A stretch of DNA of 43,452 nucleotides from Micromonosporaceae bacterium (lineage in GTDB: Bacteria > Actinomycetota > Actinomycetes > Mycobacteriales > Micromonosporaceae), in contig JAFGOK010000100.1 in the NCBI GenBank assembly GCA_016926535.1, forward strand, positions 1-43,452, read 5' to 3'. Of this stretch, positions 34,818-43,218 are shown piece by piece; the first letter of the stretch is position 1, and each line of letters starts with the position of its first letter. A model generated the notes under the pieces. The model was given only the letters and a program-made list of their open reading frames with translations. It was not told the DNA's origin and did no database searches. The translations under genes were made by a program, and so were the position numbers.

Positions 34818-36920
34818 TCAATCCGGACGGATGCCGCGCAGCAGGTACTGGGCGACGTCGATGACTTCGACGTCGGTTTCGGGCTGGGTGGCGACCGCGT
34901 CGGTGAGTACGCTGCGGCAGAACGGGCATCCGGTGGCGATGGTGGTCGCGTTCGTGGCGAGCGCCTCAGCGACCCGGCCCAACTCGATCCGCTTGCCTAC
35001 CGGGTGTTCGAACCACATCCGGCCGCCGCCAGCGCCACAGCAGGTCGAATTGTCTCGCGCGCGTGGCATCTCGTGCAGCCGGGCACCGCTGGCTGCGAGG
35101 ACTGCGCGGGGCGGGTCGTAGACCTGGGTGTGCCGGCCCAGGTAGCACGGGTCGTGAAAGGTCACCGGAGCACCGTCCGGAGCAGGGCGAGGCGCCGGGA
35201 GGCGCTGCTCGTGCAGCAATCGTTCCAGCAGCTGAGTGTGGTGCCAGACCGTGTACTGCCCATCGAGCTGTCGGTAGTCATGGGCGAGGGTGTTGCGGCA
35301 GTGCGGGCATGCGGTGACGATGATCCGCGCGTGGGGTGGCCGGTTGGCGAACGCCTTGTCGAGACGGGCGATGTTGGTGGTCGCGAGGTCCTGATACAGC
35401 ACCTCGTTGCCGGTGCGGCGGGCCGGGTCACCGCAGCATTGCTCGCCGTCGCCGAACATGGCGTACCCGACTCCGGCGCGGTGCAGCAGCTGGGCCACGG
35501 CGCGTGTGGTCTCGCGCGCGTGGTCGTCGAAGGCGCCTGCGCAGCCGACCCAGAGCAGGTACTCGATGTCACTGTCGAGCGGGCCGTCGATGAGGGGAAC
35601 GTCGAAGGGCAGGGTGCGACTCCAGTCGGTCCGCTGGGCGGCGGGCTGCCCCCACGGATTGCCGTGGCGTTCGAGGTTGCGGTAGGCCGTGGTGAGTCCC
35701 CGGGGGAACGCCGAGCGCATGAGGACCTGGTGGCGGCGCAGATCGATGAGGTGGTCGAGGTGTTCGACGTGGATCGGGCAGGACTGCACGCAGGCACCGC
35801 AGGTGGTGCAGGACCACAGGGCATCCGGCCCGATCAGGTCATCCTGCCCGTCGACTGTGCTGCTGGCTGTTGTTGTGGCGGTTGCGGTTGCGGTGGCGGT
35901 TGCGGTGGCGAATATCTGCTCGCGCAGTCCGGTGATCAGGCTCTTCGGTGACAACGGTGCGCCGGCGTTCCACGCCGGACACGCGGCCTGGCAACGGCCA
36001 CAGTCAGTGCAGCTGACCAGGTCGAGGCGGCCCTTCCAGGTGAGGTCGCCGCCGACCGCGAGGCCGAACGTGTCGCGGTCGGGGTCCGCGTCGGCCAGGT
36101 CGAGGACCTTTCCCCGGGACAGCATCGGCCGGACCGCGCCGAGTGCTGGCGTCGCACCAACTTCCCGTTTTGCGTAGATGTTAACGATCGCGGTGAACCG
36201 GTGCCAGGCGACGCCCATCGTCGGTCGGGTTGCGATCGCCGCCAGCCACGCCGTCGCGATCAGTACTTTGGCGGACGCCAGGACGGACACGGCGGTCGGG
36301 TTGACCGGCGCGAAATCGGCGAGCAGATAGGTCACCGGCGTGGCCCAGCGAGGTGGATCGGTCAGACCGGCGGAGAGCGCCGTGGCGCGGATGGCGAGTA
36401 CGGTCAATCCCTCGGCGGCGACGACTGCCTCGACGAAGTACGCATGACGGGCGTTCGACCCGTAGAACCGTGATCGCCGGCCGAGCCACCGCGGGTGCTG
36501 ACCTTGCCGGATGGTGATCAGGACAGCGATACCGACGACCGTGCCGACTGCGGCAACCTCGACGAGCAGCTCGTACGGGCCCCACCCCGCCAGCAGCGGC
36601 AGTCGGGTGGTCGGGTCGACGACCTCGGCATAGGCGAGGACGACATTCGGCAGCAGGGCACAGAATCCGACCATCACCAGCCAGTGGGTCACCCCGACGA
36701 CCCGGGACCGGTGACGTATCCGGCGATGACTGGCGATTTCCCAGAGCGTGGTCAGTGCCCGACGGCACCAGTGTCCGTGACGGGTGGGGTCCGGCTGGCC
36801 GGCGCGGATCAGGGCGACGATCCGAAAAACGCTGCGGGTGAGCATGATGCCGGCGACTGCCGTGGTGAGGGCACAGATCATCGCCAGGAACAGGCGGAAT
36901 TCGAGGTCTGGCACGCGCAT
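34818..36920 (-). CDS. EtfD-like membrane Fe-S oxidoreductase (HdrD/CCG family)
   Basis: This protein of about 700 aa has an N-terminal membrane domain of about five helices with a NarI-like layout (VTHWLVMVGFCALLPN), then two 4Fe-4S motifs (CTDCGRCQAACP and CTTCGACVQSCP) and two C-terminal CCG domains (GDGEQCCGDPARR; NSTCCGAGGG). This is the architecture of EtfD (Rv0338c type), which takes electrons from EtfBA, reduced by acyl-CoA dehydrogenases, into the menaquinone pool. EtfBA and two ACADs are in the same cluster. The start is uncertain: ATG 36920 is preferred, in-frame codons reach 36986. An unusual (Ala-Thr)6 linker lies between the two ferredoxin motifs. Confidence 0.85.
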   Translation of the reverse strand: MRVPDLEFRLFLAMICALTTAVAGIMLTRSVFRIVALIRAGQPDPTRHGHWCRRALTTLWEIASHRRIRHRSRVVGVTHWLVMVGFCALLPNVVLAYAEVVDPTTRLPLLAGWGPYELLVEVAAVGTVVGIAVLITIRQGQHPRWLGRRSRFYGSNARHAYFVEAVVAAEGLTVLAIRATALSAGLTDPPRWATPVTYLLADFAPVNPTAVSVLASAKVLIATAWLAAIATRPTMGVAWHRFTAIVNIYAKREVGATPALGAVRPMLSRGKVLDLADADPDRDTFGLAVGGDLTWKGRLDLVSCTDCGRCQAACPAWNAGAPLSPKSLITGLREQIFATATATATATATTTASSTVDGQDDLIGPDALWSCTTCGACVQSCPIHVEHLDHLIDLRRHQVLMRSAFPRGLTTAYRNLERHGNPWGQPAAQRTDWSRTLPFDVPLIDGPLDSDIEYLLWVGCAGAFDDHARETTRAVAQLLHRAGVGYAMFGDGEQCCGDPARRTGNEVLYQDLATTNIARLDKAFANRPPHARIIVTACPHCRNTLAHDYRQLDGQYTVWHHTQLLERLLHEQRLPAPRPAPDGAPVTFHDPCYLGRHTQVYDPPRAVLAASGARLHEMPRARDNSTCCGAGGGRMWFEHPVGKRIELGRVAEALATNATTIATGCPFCRSVLTDAVATQPETDVEVIDVAQYLLRGIRPD
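35875..35910. repeat. Hexanucleotide tandem repeat (GCGGTT/GCGGTG) coding an (Ala-Thr)n linker
   Basis: About six units of GCGGT(T/G) run head to tail and read on the minus strand as Ala-Thr repeats, between the two 4Fe-4S motifs of the EtfD-like protein. The unit length is a multiple of three, so slippage would change linker length without a frameshift. Confidence 0.85.
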
Positions 36921-37122
36921 GCTCCGTTGCGACCGTGGACACGAATGCCGCATCGTATCAATCCCGGGTGACTCAATCGTGACCATCGTTGATGCCGATC
37001 ACGGATCGCAGACGCGATTGCCTGCCGGCGTTGGCGATGGATGTGAGACAATGATTGCCGATTTCTGGTTCGGGCCAGTGAAGCGTGCTTCCACGGGTGG
37101 GATCATCGATTCGGAGCAGCAT

Positions 37123-38460
37123 ATGAACCGACAGCGCACCGAACGAATTCGGCGCGGCGGTCTGTGGTGGAATCGCGACTTCCGTCTGCTCTGGTCAGGG
37201 GAGACGATTTCCCAGATCGGAGCACAGATTTGGCTGATGGCGATTCCATTGACCGCGATCAGCGCGCTGCACGCCGGGCCCACCGAGGTTTCCTTGCTGA
37301 CCGCACTGCAGTACGCGCCGGTCGTCCTGATCACGCTGTTCGCCGGAGTATGGATGGACCGGCATCGACGTCGACCGGTGCTGGTCGTGACAAACCTCGT
37401 TCGCCTCCTGCTGATCGTGCTGATTCCGATGGCCTACCTGACCGACATGCTTTCGCTCGGTCTGCTGTACCTGGTTACTCTCGTCGTCGGGTTGCTTACG
37501 GCAGTGTCGGACGTCGCGTACTTGGTCTACCTGTCGTCCCTGGTGCCGCGCGGGCAGTTGATCGAGGCGAACGCGAAGCTTGAGGGGGCATATTCGATCG
37601 CGGAGATCGGCGGGCCGGGTATGGGCGGGGTGCTCGTGCAGTGGCTGACCGCGCCGGTGGCACTGGTCGCCAACGCCGGGACGTGCCTGTTCGCCGCCGT
37701 GGCTTTCCTCGGTATCCGCAAACCCGAGGCCGTACCCGAGTCGGTGAACCGACGAGACAACAAGCGCGGGGCGATCTTCCGCGAGATCGTCGACGGGATC
37801 CGAGCTGTCCTTCGACATCGGATCCTGCGGCTGCTGGTGCTCCAGGGCGCCGTCTTCAACCTGTTCGAGCGGATCGTGCTCACGCTGTACCTGCTGTTCG
37901 GTGTCCGCGAGCTTGGGCTCGATGCGGGTCACATCGGCCTCATCCTCACCACGGCCAGCTTTGGTGGCCTGATCGGAGCGTTGGTCGCCGACCGGGCGGC
38001 GTCGGCGATCGGTGTCGGCCGAAGCATCGTCGTCTCGATGGTGATCAGCGCCGTTGGACTGGTGGTGATTCCACTGGCCCCGCCGACGCGGTCAATCGCG
38101 ATCGCCGTGTTGATCACAGGCTTCGTGTTGCACGGCTTCGGGCTAAGCGTCTTCCATGTGCACGCATTGAGCGTGCGCATCGCGGTTGCCCCACCCGAAC
38201 TGCTTGGCAGGATCCAGGCGACCTTCCGTCTGGTGCTCTACGGCATGGTCCCGATTGGCGCACTGTTCGCCGGCCTGTTCGGGAATCTGGTCGGCATTCG
38301 CGCAGCGATGATGCTGGGTGCGGTGCCGCTGTTGGCACTGTCCATTATGTTCTGGTTCAGTGCGTTGCGTCATGCCGACGTCTCGGCAGTCGAGCCGGGC
38401 GACGACGGCGCCACCGCCTCCGGCAGCCGTGAACCCGGGAAGTTCGTCGGCGTGACCTGA
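37123..38460 (+). CDS. MFS exporter, EntS/MFS_3 type
   Basis: This 445-aa protein has about 12 transmembrane helices: NRDFRLLWSGETISQIGAQIWLMAIPL at the N terminus is typical of the EntS-like MFS_3 group, with the loop FAGVWMDRHRRRPVLV, VPRGQLIEANAKLEGAYSIAEIGGPGMGG in the middle and a hydrophilic C-terminal tail. ATG 37123 has GGAG 6 nt upstream; the ORF track extends it back into the divergent region. It is a second exporter of the cluster, divergent from the EtfD-like gene. Its substrate is probably the final compound or a peptide conjugate. Confidence 0.85.
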   Translation: MNRQRTERIRRGGLWWNRDFRLLWSGETISQIGAQIWLMAIPLTAISALHAGPTEVSLLTALQYAPVVLITLFAGVWMDRHRRRPVLVVTNLVRLLLIVLIPMAYLTDMLSLGLLYLVTLVVGLLTAVSDVAYLVYLSSLVPRGQLIEANAKLEGAYSIAEIGGPGMGGVLVQWLTAPVALVANAGTCLFAAVAFLGIRKPEAVPESVNRRDNKRGAIFREIVDGIRAVLRHRILRLLVLQGAVFNLFERIVLTLYLLFGVRELGLDAGHIGLILTTASFGGLIGALVADRAASAIGVGRSIVVSMVISAVGLVVIPLAPPTRSIAIAVLITGFVLHGFGLSVFHVHALSVRIAVAPPELLGRIQATFRLVLYGMVPIGALFAGLFGNLVGIRAAMMLGAVPLLALSIMFWFSALRHADVSAVEPGDDGATASGSREPGKFVGVT

Positions 38461-38472
38461 GCCGGACAAGGG

Positions 38473-39597
38473 TCAGGGTTGGCTGTGCCACTCGGTGCGA
38501 TCGGCGATGGCATGAGCGAGTGTGCGGTCGGTCAGCAGTTCGTCGATGAACGCCGCATTGTGCTGGTGTACTTCCCGTTGTGCCGCCACGAGTGGACTGT
38601 GGGCCGCGAGATCCAGCAACCAGAGCGGACGAATGACGGCACCGCGCCACACCTTGGCCCTGGTGGCCTTGATTCCAGCGTGTATCCAACGGATCTCCCG
38701 GTCGGCCGCCCAGCGAAACTGCTCGTAGTAGAGCAGGTTGAAATACTCGTAGGCGTTGCGTAGCCGCGAATAGTCGAGCCCGCTCCAGCGCAGGAATATC
38801 GTGTCGTGCCACACGTAGTACAGGCAGAAACCGACGGGAGTGTTTTCCAGCGTGCACAGGGCGACCATGGCGGCATCGCCGAGACATTGTTCGTGATTGT
38901 GAAACGAGACCAGGTCTTCGGCCACCGTGGCCTCGAAGCCGTACTTGGACTCCGTGCGCAGCGCAAGCGGCACGATAGCCTCGATGCATTCCCGCAGCGG
39001 CAGGTGTTGGATTCGGTAGCCAGCCGAGGTGAACGCGGCAATCTCTCTCTTGATGGAGATCCGCCTCTTGGCGCTCATGGCGGCGAGCCAGGCGTCGAAC
39101 CCGCCTTCGGGGACTGGCAGCCAGGCATCGCATTCCAGCAGCACGGCGGGAGCTGGGACGCCTGCCGTCCGGAACAGTCGAACGTCCTCGGTGGTCAGGT
39201 ACATAGCTACGCATGCCTCGCCGGACGCCTGCGCCCGGAGCTCGGTAACCAGTTGAGTGACCGCGTCAGGTTTCGGCTGGGCAGTGACCCGCAGCAGGTG
39301 TGTCTGGTAGCCCTCACACGGGCCGACCAGCAGACCGTCCCGCGAGAGCTGCGGCAGCGACCGGCAGGACAGTTGGGTGTTCCAGTCGTACGACGAACTC
39401 GCAAGGCCCGCCCCGCTGAACACCGGAACCGCGACCTCAGCAGCCGTGTCGTTGCCGGCGACGACCACTGCGTCGACCGCCGTGCCATGTTCGGTGGCGC
39501 AGAAATCGAGCCAGTTCGCGCTGGAGTAGAAGTTGCGGCCCACCAGTTCGTCCCACGTGGCTCGCGAGATGGTGCTGGGCTTCAGATGGACAGACAT
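38473..39597 (-). CDS. FemAB-like / GNAT-fold protein (candidate aminoacyl- or acyltransferase)
   Basis: This 374-aa protein resembles the FemAB-like GNAT group (two GNAT-type halves). Visible blocks are FYSSANWLDFCATEHG at the start, MSAKRRISIKREIAAFTSAGY, a conserved helix region, and PVGFCLYYVWHDTIFLRWSGLDYSRLRNAYEYFNLLYYEQFRWAADREIRWIHAG. Members include tRNA-dependent peptide-bond-forming enzymes and N-acyltransferases. ATG 39597 follows a GGGGAG/GGAG element. In this cluster it could attach an amino acid such as valine to the azabicyclic unit, or protect an amine. It is divergent from etfB. Confidence 0.65.
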   Translation of the reverse strand: MSVHLKPSTISRATWDELVGRNFYSSANWLDFCATEHGTAVDAVVVAGNDTAAEVAVPVFSGAGLASSSYDWNTQLSCRSLPQLSRDGLLVGPCEGYQTHLLRVTAQPKPDAVTQLVTELRAQASGEACVAMYLTTEDVRLFRTAGVPAPAVLLECDAWLPVPEGGFDAWLAAMSAKRRISIKREIAAFTSAGYRIQHLPLRECIEAIVPLALRTESKYGFEATVAEDLVSFHNHEQCLGDAAMVALCTLENTPVGFCLYYVWHDTIFLRWSGLDYSRLRNAYEYFNLLYYEQFRWAADREIRWIHAGIKATRAKVWRGAVIRPLWLLDLAAHSPLVAAQREVHQHNAAFIDELLTDRTLAHAIADRTEWHSQP

Positions 39598-39761
39598 GCT
39601 CCGACTCCCCGGTCAGCGACACGTGACGGCAGTCGACCCCGTTGACGAATGCCATGAACGCCACAGTATCTGCCGATCCGCCAGTCATCTACTGCGACCC
39701 GCGTCGAGATATGCCCGTGTCGATCCAGTTCGACCAGAAACCTTTGTTGGGTTCAGGGCAA

Positions 39762-39790
39762 TTGCACCCATGGAACTCTCCGTGTAGTTT
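39762..39790 (+). promoter_or_regulatory. Candidate promoter of etfBA
   Basis: TTGCAC (39762-39767) and TAGTTT (39785-39790) are separated by exactly 17 nt and fit the actinomycete vegetative pattern. The predicted start site would leave a leader of about 15-17 nt before the ATG at 39813, which holds the strong ribosome binding site AGGGAGGAG. Confidence 0.45.
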
Positions 39791-39812
39791 GTCTACGACG
39801 TTAGGGAGGAGC

Positions 39813-40592
39813 ATGAAAGTAGTCGTCTTGGTAAAGTGCGTTCCTGATTCGCAACTCGCGAGAAGCCTGGTCGCGCCAAAATGGAACATGAAACGCTGCG
39901 ATGTGAGTGAGATTGTCTCCGAGTTGGATGAGTACGCCCTTGAAGAGGCGCTCCGACTTGCCGAGACGCACAGCGGTTCCGTGACTGCCGTGACTGTCGG
40001 TCCCGCCCGTGCAGTAAAGGCGGTGGAGACCGCGTTGCAGCGTGGTGCTGAGTCGGGCGTGCATATCATGGACGATGCGTTGGCCGGTTCAGACGTTGTC
40101 GCAACCGCAGTAGTATTGTCAGCCGCCGTGAGGCGACTGTGCCCGGATGTCGTGATCGCTGGTATGGCTTCCACGGACAGCGGGACGAGTCTTGTGCCGT
40201 CCATGATTGCGGAGATGCTTGGCTGGCCGTTGCTGGGTTGCGTCGACGAGGTCTTGACGGATGGTTCGGTACTCCGGGTACGGCGTGAACGCGATCATGG
40301 TCTGGAGGTTCTCGAAGCTTCCATGCCGGTGATTGTCACCGTGACGGACCGGGCCAGCGAGCCGCGTTTCCCGTCTTTCCGGACCATTCTGGCGGCGAAG
40401 AGGAAGACCATTCACAGCTGGTCGCTTTCTGATCTCGGAATCTGCTCCAGCGAGGTCGGGTGGGACGCCGCGCGAACCTCGGTGGAGTCGGCTGTGGAGC
40501 GCCCATCACGTGGTGCCGGACACATTGAGAAGGATGAGGGGCACGGTGGCATTCGGCTGGCTGAGTTCCTGTTGGAGAGAAACCTGTTGTGA
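39813..40592 (+). CDS. etfB: Electron transfer flavoprotein beta subunit
   Basis: This 259-aa protein follows EtfB: KVVVLVKCVPDSQ at the N terminus, ELDEYALEEALRLAE, VGPARAVKAVETALQRGAESGVHI, and the conserved GMASTDSGTSLVPSMIAEMLGWPLL adenine-nucleotide region. ATG 39813 follows AGGGAGGAG. With EtfA it carries electrons from the two ACAD-like proteins to the EtfD-like oxidoreductase. The gene uses more A/T-ending codons than the cluster core, which may mean separate acquisition. Confidence 0.93.
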   Translation: MKVVVLVKCVPDSQLARSLVAPKWNMKRCDVSEIVSELDEYALEEALRLAETHSGSVTAVTVGPARAVKAVETALQRGAESGVHIMDDALAGSDVVATAVVLSAAVRRLCPDVVIAGMASTDSGTSLVPSMIAEMLGWPLLGCVDEVLTDGSVLRVRRERDHGLEVLEASMPVIVTVTDRASEPRFPSFRTILAAKRKTIHSWSLSDLGICSSEVGWDAARTSVESAVERPSRGAGHIEKDEGHGGIRLAEFLLERNLL

Positions 40593-40640
40593 GTGGGTCG
40601 CAGACCTCCGGGTCTTCCTCGGGGTGCTTGGAGGTTCCAG

Positions 40641-41714
40641 TTGTCGAGCGTCTATGTACTAATTGATCGTCCGCACGGTGAGGTTTCCGAGGCGGCATTG
40701 GGACTGCTCACCCTTGCTGGACAATGGGGCGACCCCGTTGCGATCGTCCTGAGCGAACGCGCTTCGGATGAGGGATGCGACCGCGACAGCGCGGGTATCG
40801 AACCGTCGGAAATGGTTGCCCTGTCGAGAGCTGGAGCGGTCGAGATCATCGTTGCTCGGCCAGTTGGCGTCTCTCCGGAGTCTGGCTGCGTGGTCCACTC
40901 GGGCGAACTGATGACCGACGCCGCCACTGCTGCACTCTCCGAGCGGCGTACGGCAGCCGAACTAGCCGATGTCGTTCTGGCCAGCGGCACTCCTGAGGGT
41001 CGAGAGATCGCAGGCAGACTCGCGGTGAGGTTGAAGGCAGCAGTCATCACGGATGTCGTCGCGCTCTTGCCGGTCACCTCGGACTCCGGATTTCGTGTCA
41101 AGAAGACAGCGCTCGCTGACGCATTCGAAGTGATCGTTCGCAGCACCCGAAGGGCGGCGGTCATCGTCGTTGCGCCTGAAGTGGCGTCGGCGGTATGGGC
41201 GAAGACCTGCGAGACGGCTGTCTTCCGTGACGTGGTGCCGCGGGTTCGTCCGCTGAAGTGCCCCCTCCGTATGGGAACTTCAGCGATTCGAGTCGTTGAA
41301 CGTCGGGCAAGAGACATGTCGGAACGTCCGGATCTCTCCAAAGCAAAAGTCGTCGTGGCTGGCGGTCGGGGCACTCGAGGGGATTTCACATCGATCGAGG
41401 CTCTCGCCGACGCACTGGGCGGAGCCACCGCGGCGTCGTGGGCAGCAGTGAGTGCGGGCTGGTGCAGCGCCGATCGGCAAGTGGGGCAGACAGGTCAACG
41501 GGTGTCGCCGCGCCTGTATGTGGCCGCTGGCATCTCTGGATCCGTTCACCACAGGGTCGGAATGCAAGACTCACAGGTTGTCGTTGCCGTGAACAAGGAT
41601 CCCGACGCACCCATTTTCGGGATCGCTGACTTCGGTATCGTAGGTGACCTGTTCACTGTCCTGCCGCAGGCCGTCGAGGAGATTGCGAGGATCAGGGGAA
41701 GGATAGGTACCTAA
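40641..41714 (+). CDS. etfA: Electron transfer flavoprotein alpha subunit
   Basis: This 357-aa protein has the EtfA C-terminal FAD domain: VVVAGGRGTRGDF, SAGWCSADRQVGQTGQRVSPRLYVAAGISGSVHHRVGM, and VVVAVNKDPDAPIFGIADFGIVGDLFTVLP, essentially the textbook motif order. The start is TTG 40641 with GGAGG 6 nt upstream, not the ORF-track 40593. It lies 48 nt after etfB. Its last 144 nt overlap the convergent GNAT ORF. Confidence 0.93.
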   Translation: MSSVYVLIDRPHGEVSEAALGLLTLAGQWGDPVAIVLSERASDEGCDRDSAGIEPSEMVALSRAGAVEIIVARPVGVSPESGCVVHSGELMTDAATAALSERRTAAELADVVLASGTPEGREIAGRLAVRLKAAVITDVVALLPVTSDSGFRVKKTALADAFEVIVRSTRRAAVIVVAPEVASAVWAKTCETAVFRDVVPRVRPLKCPLRMGTSAIRVVERRARDMSERPDLSKAKVVVAGGRGTRGDFTSIEALADALGGATAASWAAVSAGWCSADRQVGQTGQRVSPRLYVAAGISGSVHHRVGMQDSQVVVAVNKDPDAPIFGIADFGIVGDLFTVLPQAVEEIARIRGRIGT

Positions 41715-42299
41715 CTCGCGTCCCGTCGACGCACCGGGACCGACCGGTTGTGAGCCTCTGAATACAACCGCGGAGGGGGAACAGAGACGGAGAGACATTC
41801 TGACATTGTCGAATCGTTCGTTGTCAACTTCAATGACATTTGGCTGCCTTCCCCACTCCGCGAACCCCAGGTGCTGATAGAGTTCAATAGCCGCATGATT
41901 GTTGCCACGAACACTGAGCGAGAGCATCTCAAGGTCGGTCTTGCTGGCCGACTGAATTAGGCGCTGGACAATCTCCTTTCCGATACCCCTGCCTTGACAG
42001 GTCGGGAGTACCATGACTTTCTCAACCTCGGCGGAATGGGCAAGATAGGGCTCCGTTCGGCGTCTCCAGTGTCCCATTCCTACGACGGTCTCGTCGTACA
42101 GGGATACGAAGAAACAGGAGTGACCACGATGGACAGTATCGAGAAGGCTGTTCAGCCAGATGGCGACCTCATCTCGTGAGGGTGGCTGAGAGTAGCCGAT
42201 CGCCCCACCGGTCATCACTACTTCTCTGAGGAGATTATGGATACCATCCACCAATTCAGTTGTCGCATTCCGCGTCTCGACACAGATCCGTCTCTCCAT
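41571..42299 (-). CDS. GNAT family N-acetyltransferase
   Basis: This is a 242-aa ORF with a clear GNAT domain in residues 1-175: VEKVMVLPTCQGRGIGKEIVQRL holds the acetyl-CoA pyrophosphate loop (QGRGIG), followed by LSLSVRGNNHAAIELYQHLGF. The last 60 or so residues lie antisense to the etfA 3' end and show no domain, so the functional protein may effectively end earlier. GNAT enzymes next to toxic-amine clusters often acetylate the product for self-protection; that role is inferred here. Start ATG 42299 has only a weak RBS (GGGG). Confidence 0.75.
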   Translation of the reverse strand: MERRICVETRNATTELVDGIHNLLREVVMTGGAIGYSQPPSRDEVAIWLNSLLDTVHRGHSCFFVSLYDETVVGMGHWRRRTEPYLAHSAEVEKVMVLPTCQGRGIGKEIVQRLIQSASKTDLEMLSLSVRGNNHAAIELYQHLGFAEWGRQPNVIEVDNERFDNVRMSLRLCSPSAVVFRGSQPVGPGASTGRELGTYPSPDPRNLLDGLRQDSEQVTYDTEVSDPENGCVGILVHGNDNL

Positions 42300-42543
42300 C
42301 AGTACCCCAGCCTCTCGTGACTTGCAACATCGGCCCCAATTTCCTGCGATGCTGCCGATCTGGAGGCCAAAGGATATCGCTGAACCCGGTAGTGTGCAGG
42401 TCCACAGGTCTGGCGTAACTATCGTGATAAATATCTGTTAATGCCGCATAAGCTTCGAAAGGAGCTAATGGGGTCTGGGGCGAACGTACTGGGTCGCCAG
42501 GCGCGCATGCAGGGGGATTCCATAGTCGGCAATAGCTTGTTGA

Positions 42544-42906
42544 TCAACGTTTGAGTGCCGCAGACAGGACCGGCAGGATCCGCATCCGGTCCGCCGCGAT
42601 ACTCTCGGTCAACCGTTTGACCTGGGAGATCCCCGCCATCCGGAACAAAGACAAGACCAGGTTCCGCAGGAGCGCCATGGACTGCGGGCCGTTGCCGATG
42701 TAGGCACCCTGGGCATCCTCGCCGAAAACAACGTCGCGGGACCAGTGCACAAGATTCTCTATGTCCCAGTGTTTCCTGACGAATCCGGCGATCCGGGCAG
42801 GTGTGGCCCGGCGGGCCGGCAGGCTCGTGACCCCGTAGACGACCTCCTTGCTGACCCGCACCCCGAACGCATCGAAGCGCTCCCGGAGCATCCGGAACAG
42901 GGTGTG
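42544..42906 (-). pseudogene. ISAs1-family transposase, C-terminal fragment
   Basis: The frame carries the C-terminal third of an ISAs1-type DDE transposase: VVYGVTSLPARRATPARIAGFVRKHWDIENLVHWSRDVVFGEDAQGAYIGNGPQSMALLRNLVLSLFRMAG. The last DDE residue region (WDIENLxHW, DVxFGEDA) is kept, but the frame is broken at about 42906 and everything upstream is lost. It differs in sequence from the remnant at 20 kb. A 28-aa ORF on the other strand (42468-42554) with AAAGGAG overlaps its end. Confidence 0.8.
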
Positions 42907-43183
42907 TCAAGTAGGTGTAGCCAGATATCTACAGAGCGTTATCTGGAAATTGCAGTGTGGAGTTTGCGCAGGTCCGTGCTCTGTTGAGCTGCTCCTGGCT
43001 TCCTGCAAATACACCCGCAAGCCTGCCCGTTCACGGGCGGGTAGTTGACAGGAATCGGGTTTTTGATCTCCCTGGCCGCGATGGCCGAGGGTGCGTCCCT
43101 TGGCGAGGGCCGCCTGCTGGCGGGTCCCGGCCGATGGTGCACGGAGCGTGATGGCCAAGCGGGGCCTGGCCGGTCGGACTCGG
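42907..43183. other. Region without a recognised gene between transposase fragment and antitoxin
   Basis: No family is recognisable in the overlapping short ORFs on either strand (98 aa and 67 aa on minus, 66 aa on plus). The break in the transposase at its left end suggests that this is a recombination junction. Confidence 0.3.
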
Positions 43184-43204
43184 AGTGCTAGCATTGATAG
43201 CACT
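43184..43204. promoter_or_regulatory. Inverted-repeat operator of the FitA-type antitoxin gene
   Basis: AGTGCTA (43184-43190) and TAGCACT (43198-43204) are exact reverse complements with a 7-nt spacer, 14 nt upstream of the antitoxin ATG. RHH antitoxins usually repress their own operon through such a palindrome. Confidence 0.6.
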
Positions 43205-43218
43205 AGGGGGTGGTCGTC

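Noticed and set aside
35004-35951. 315-aa plus-strand ORF
   Set aside because: Antisense of the EtfD-like gene; its Gly/Cys repeats come from the hexanucleotide array.
42468-42554. 28-aa ORF with a good AAAGGAG site
   Set aside because: It overlaps the end of a transposase fragment antisense and has no recognisable features; too little to call a gene.
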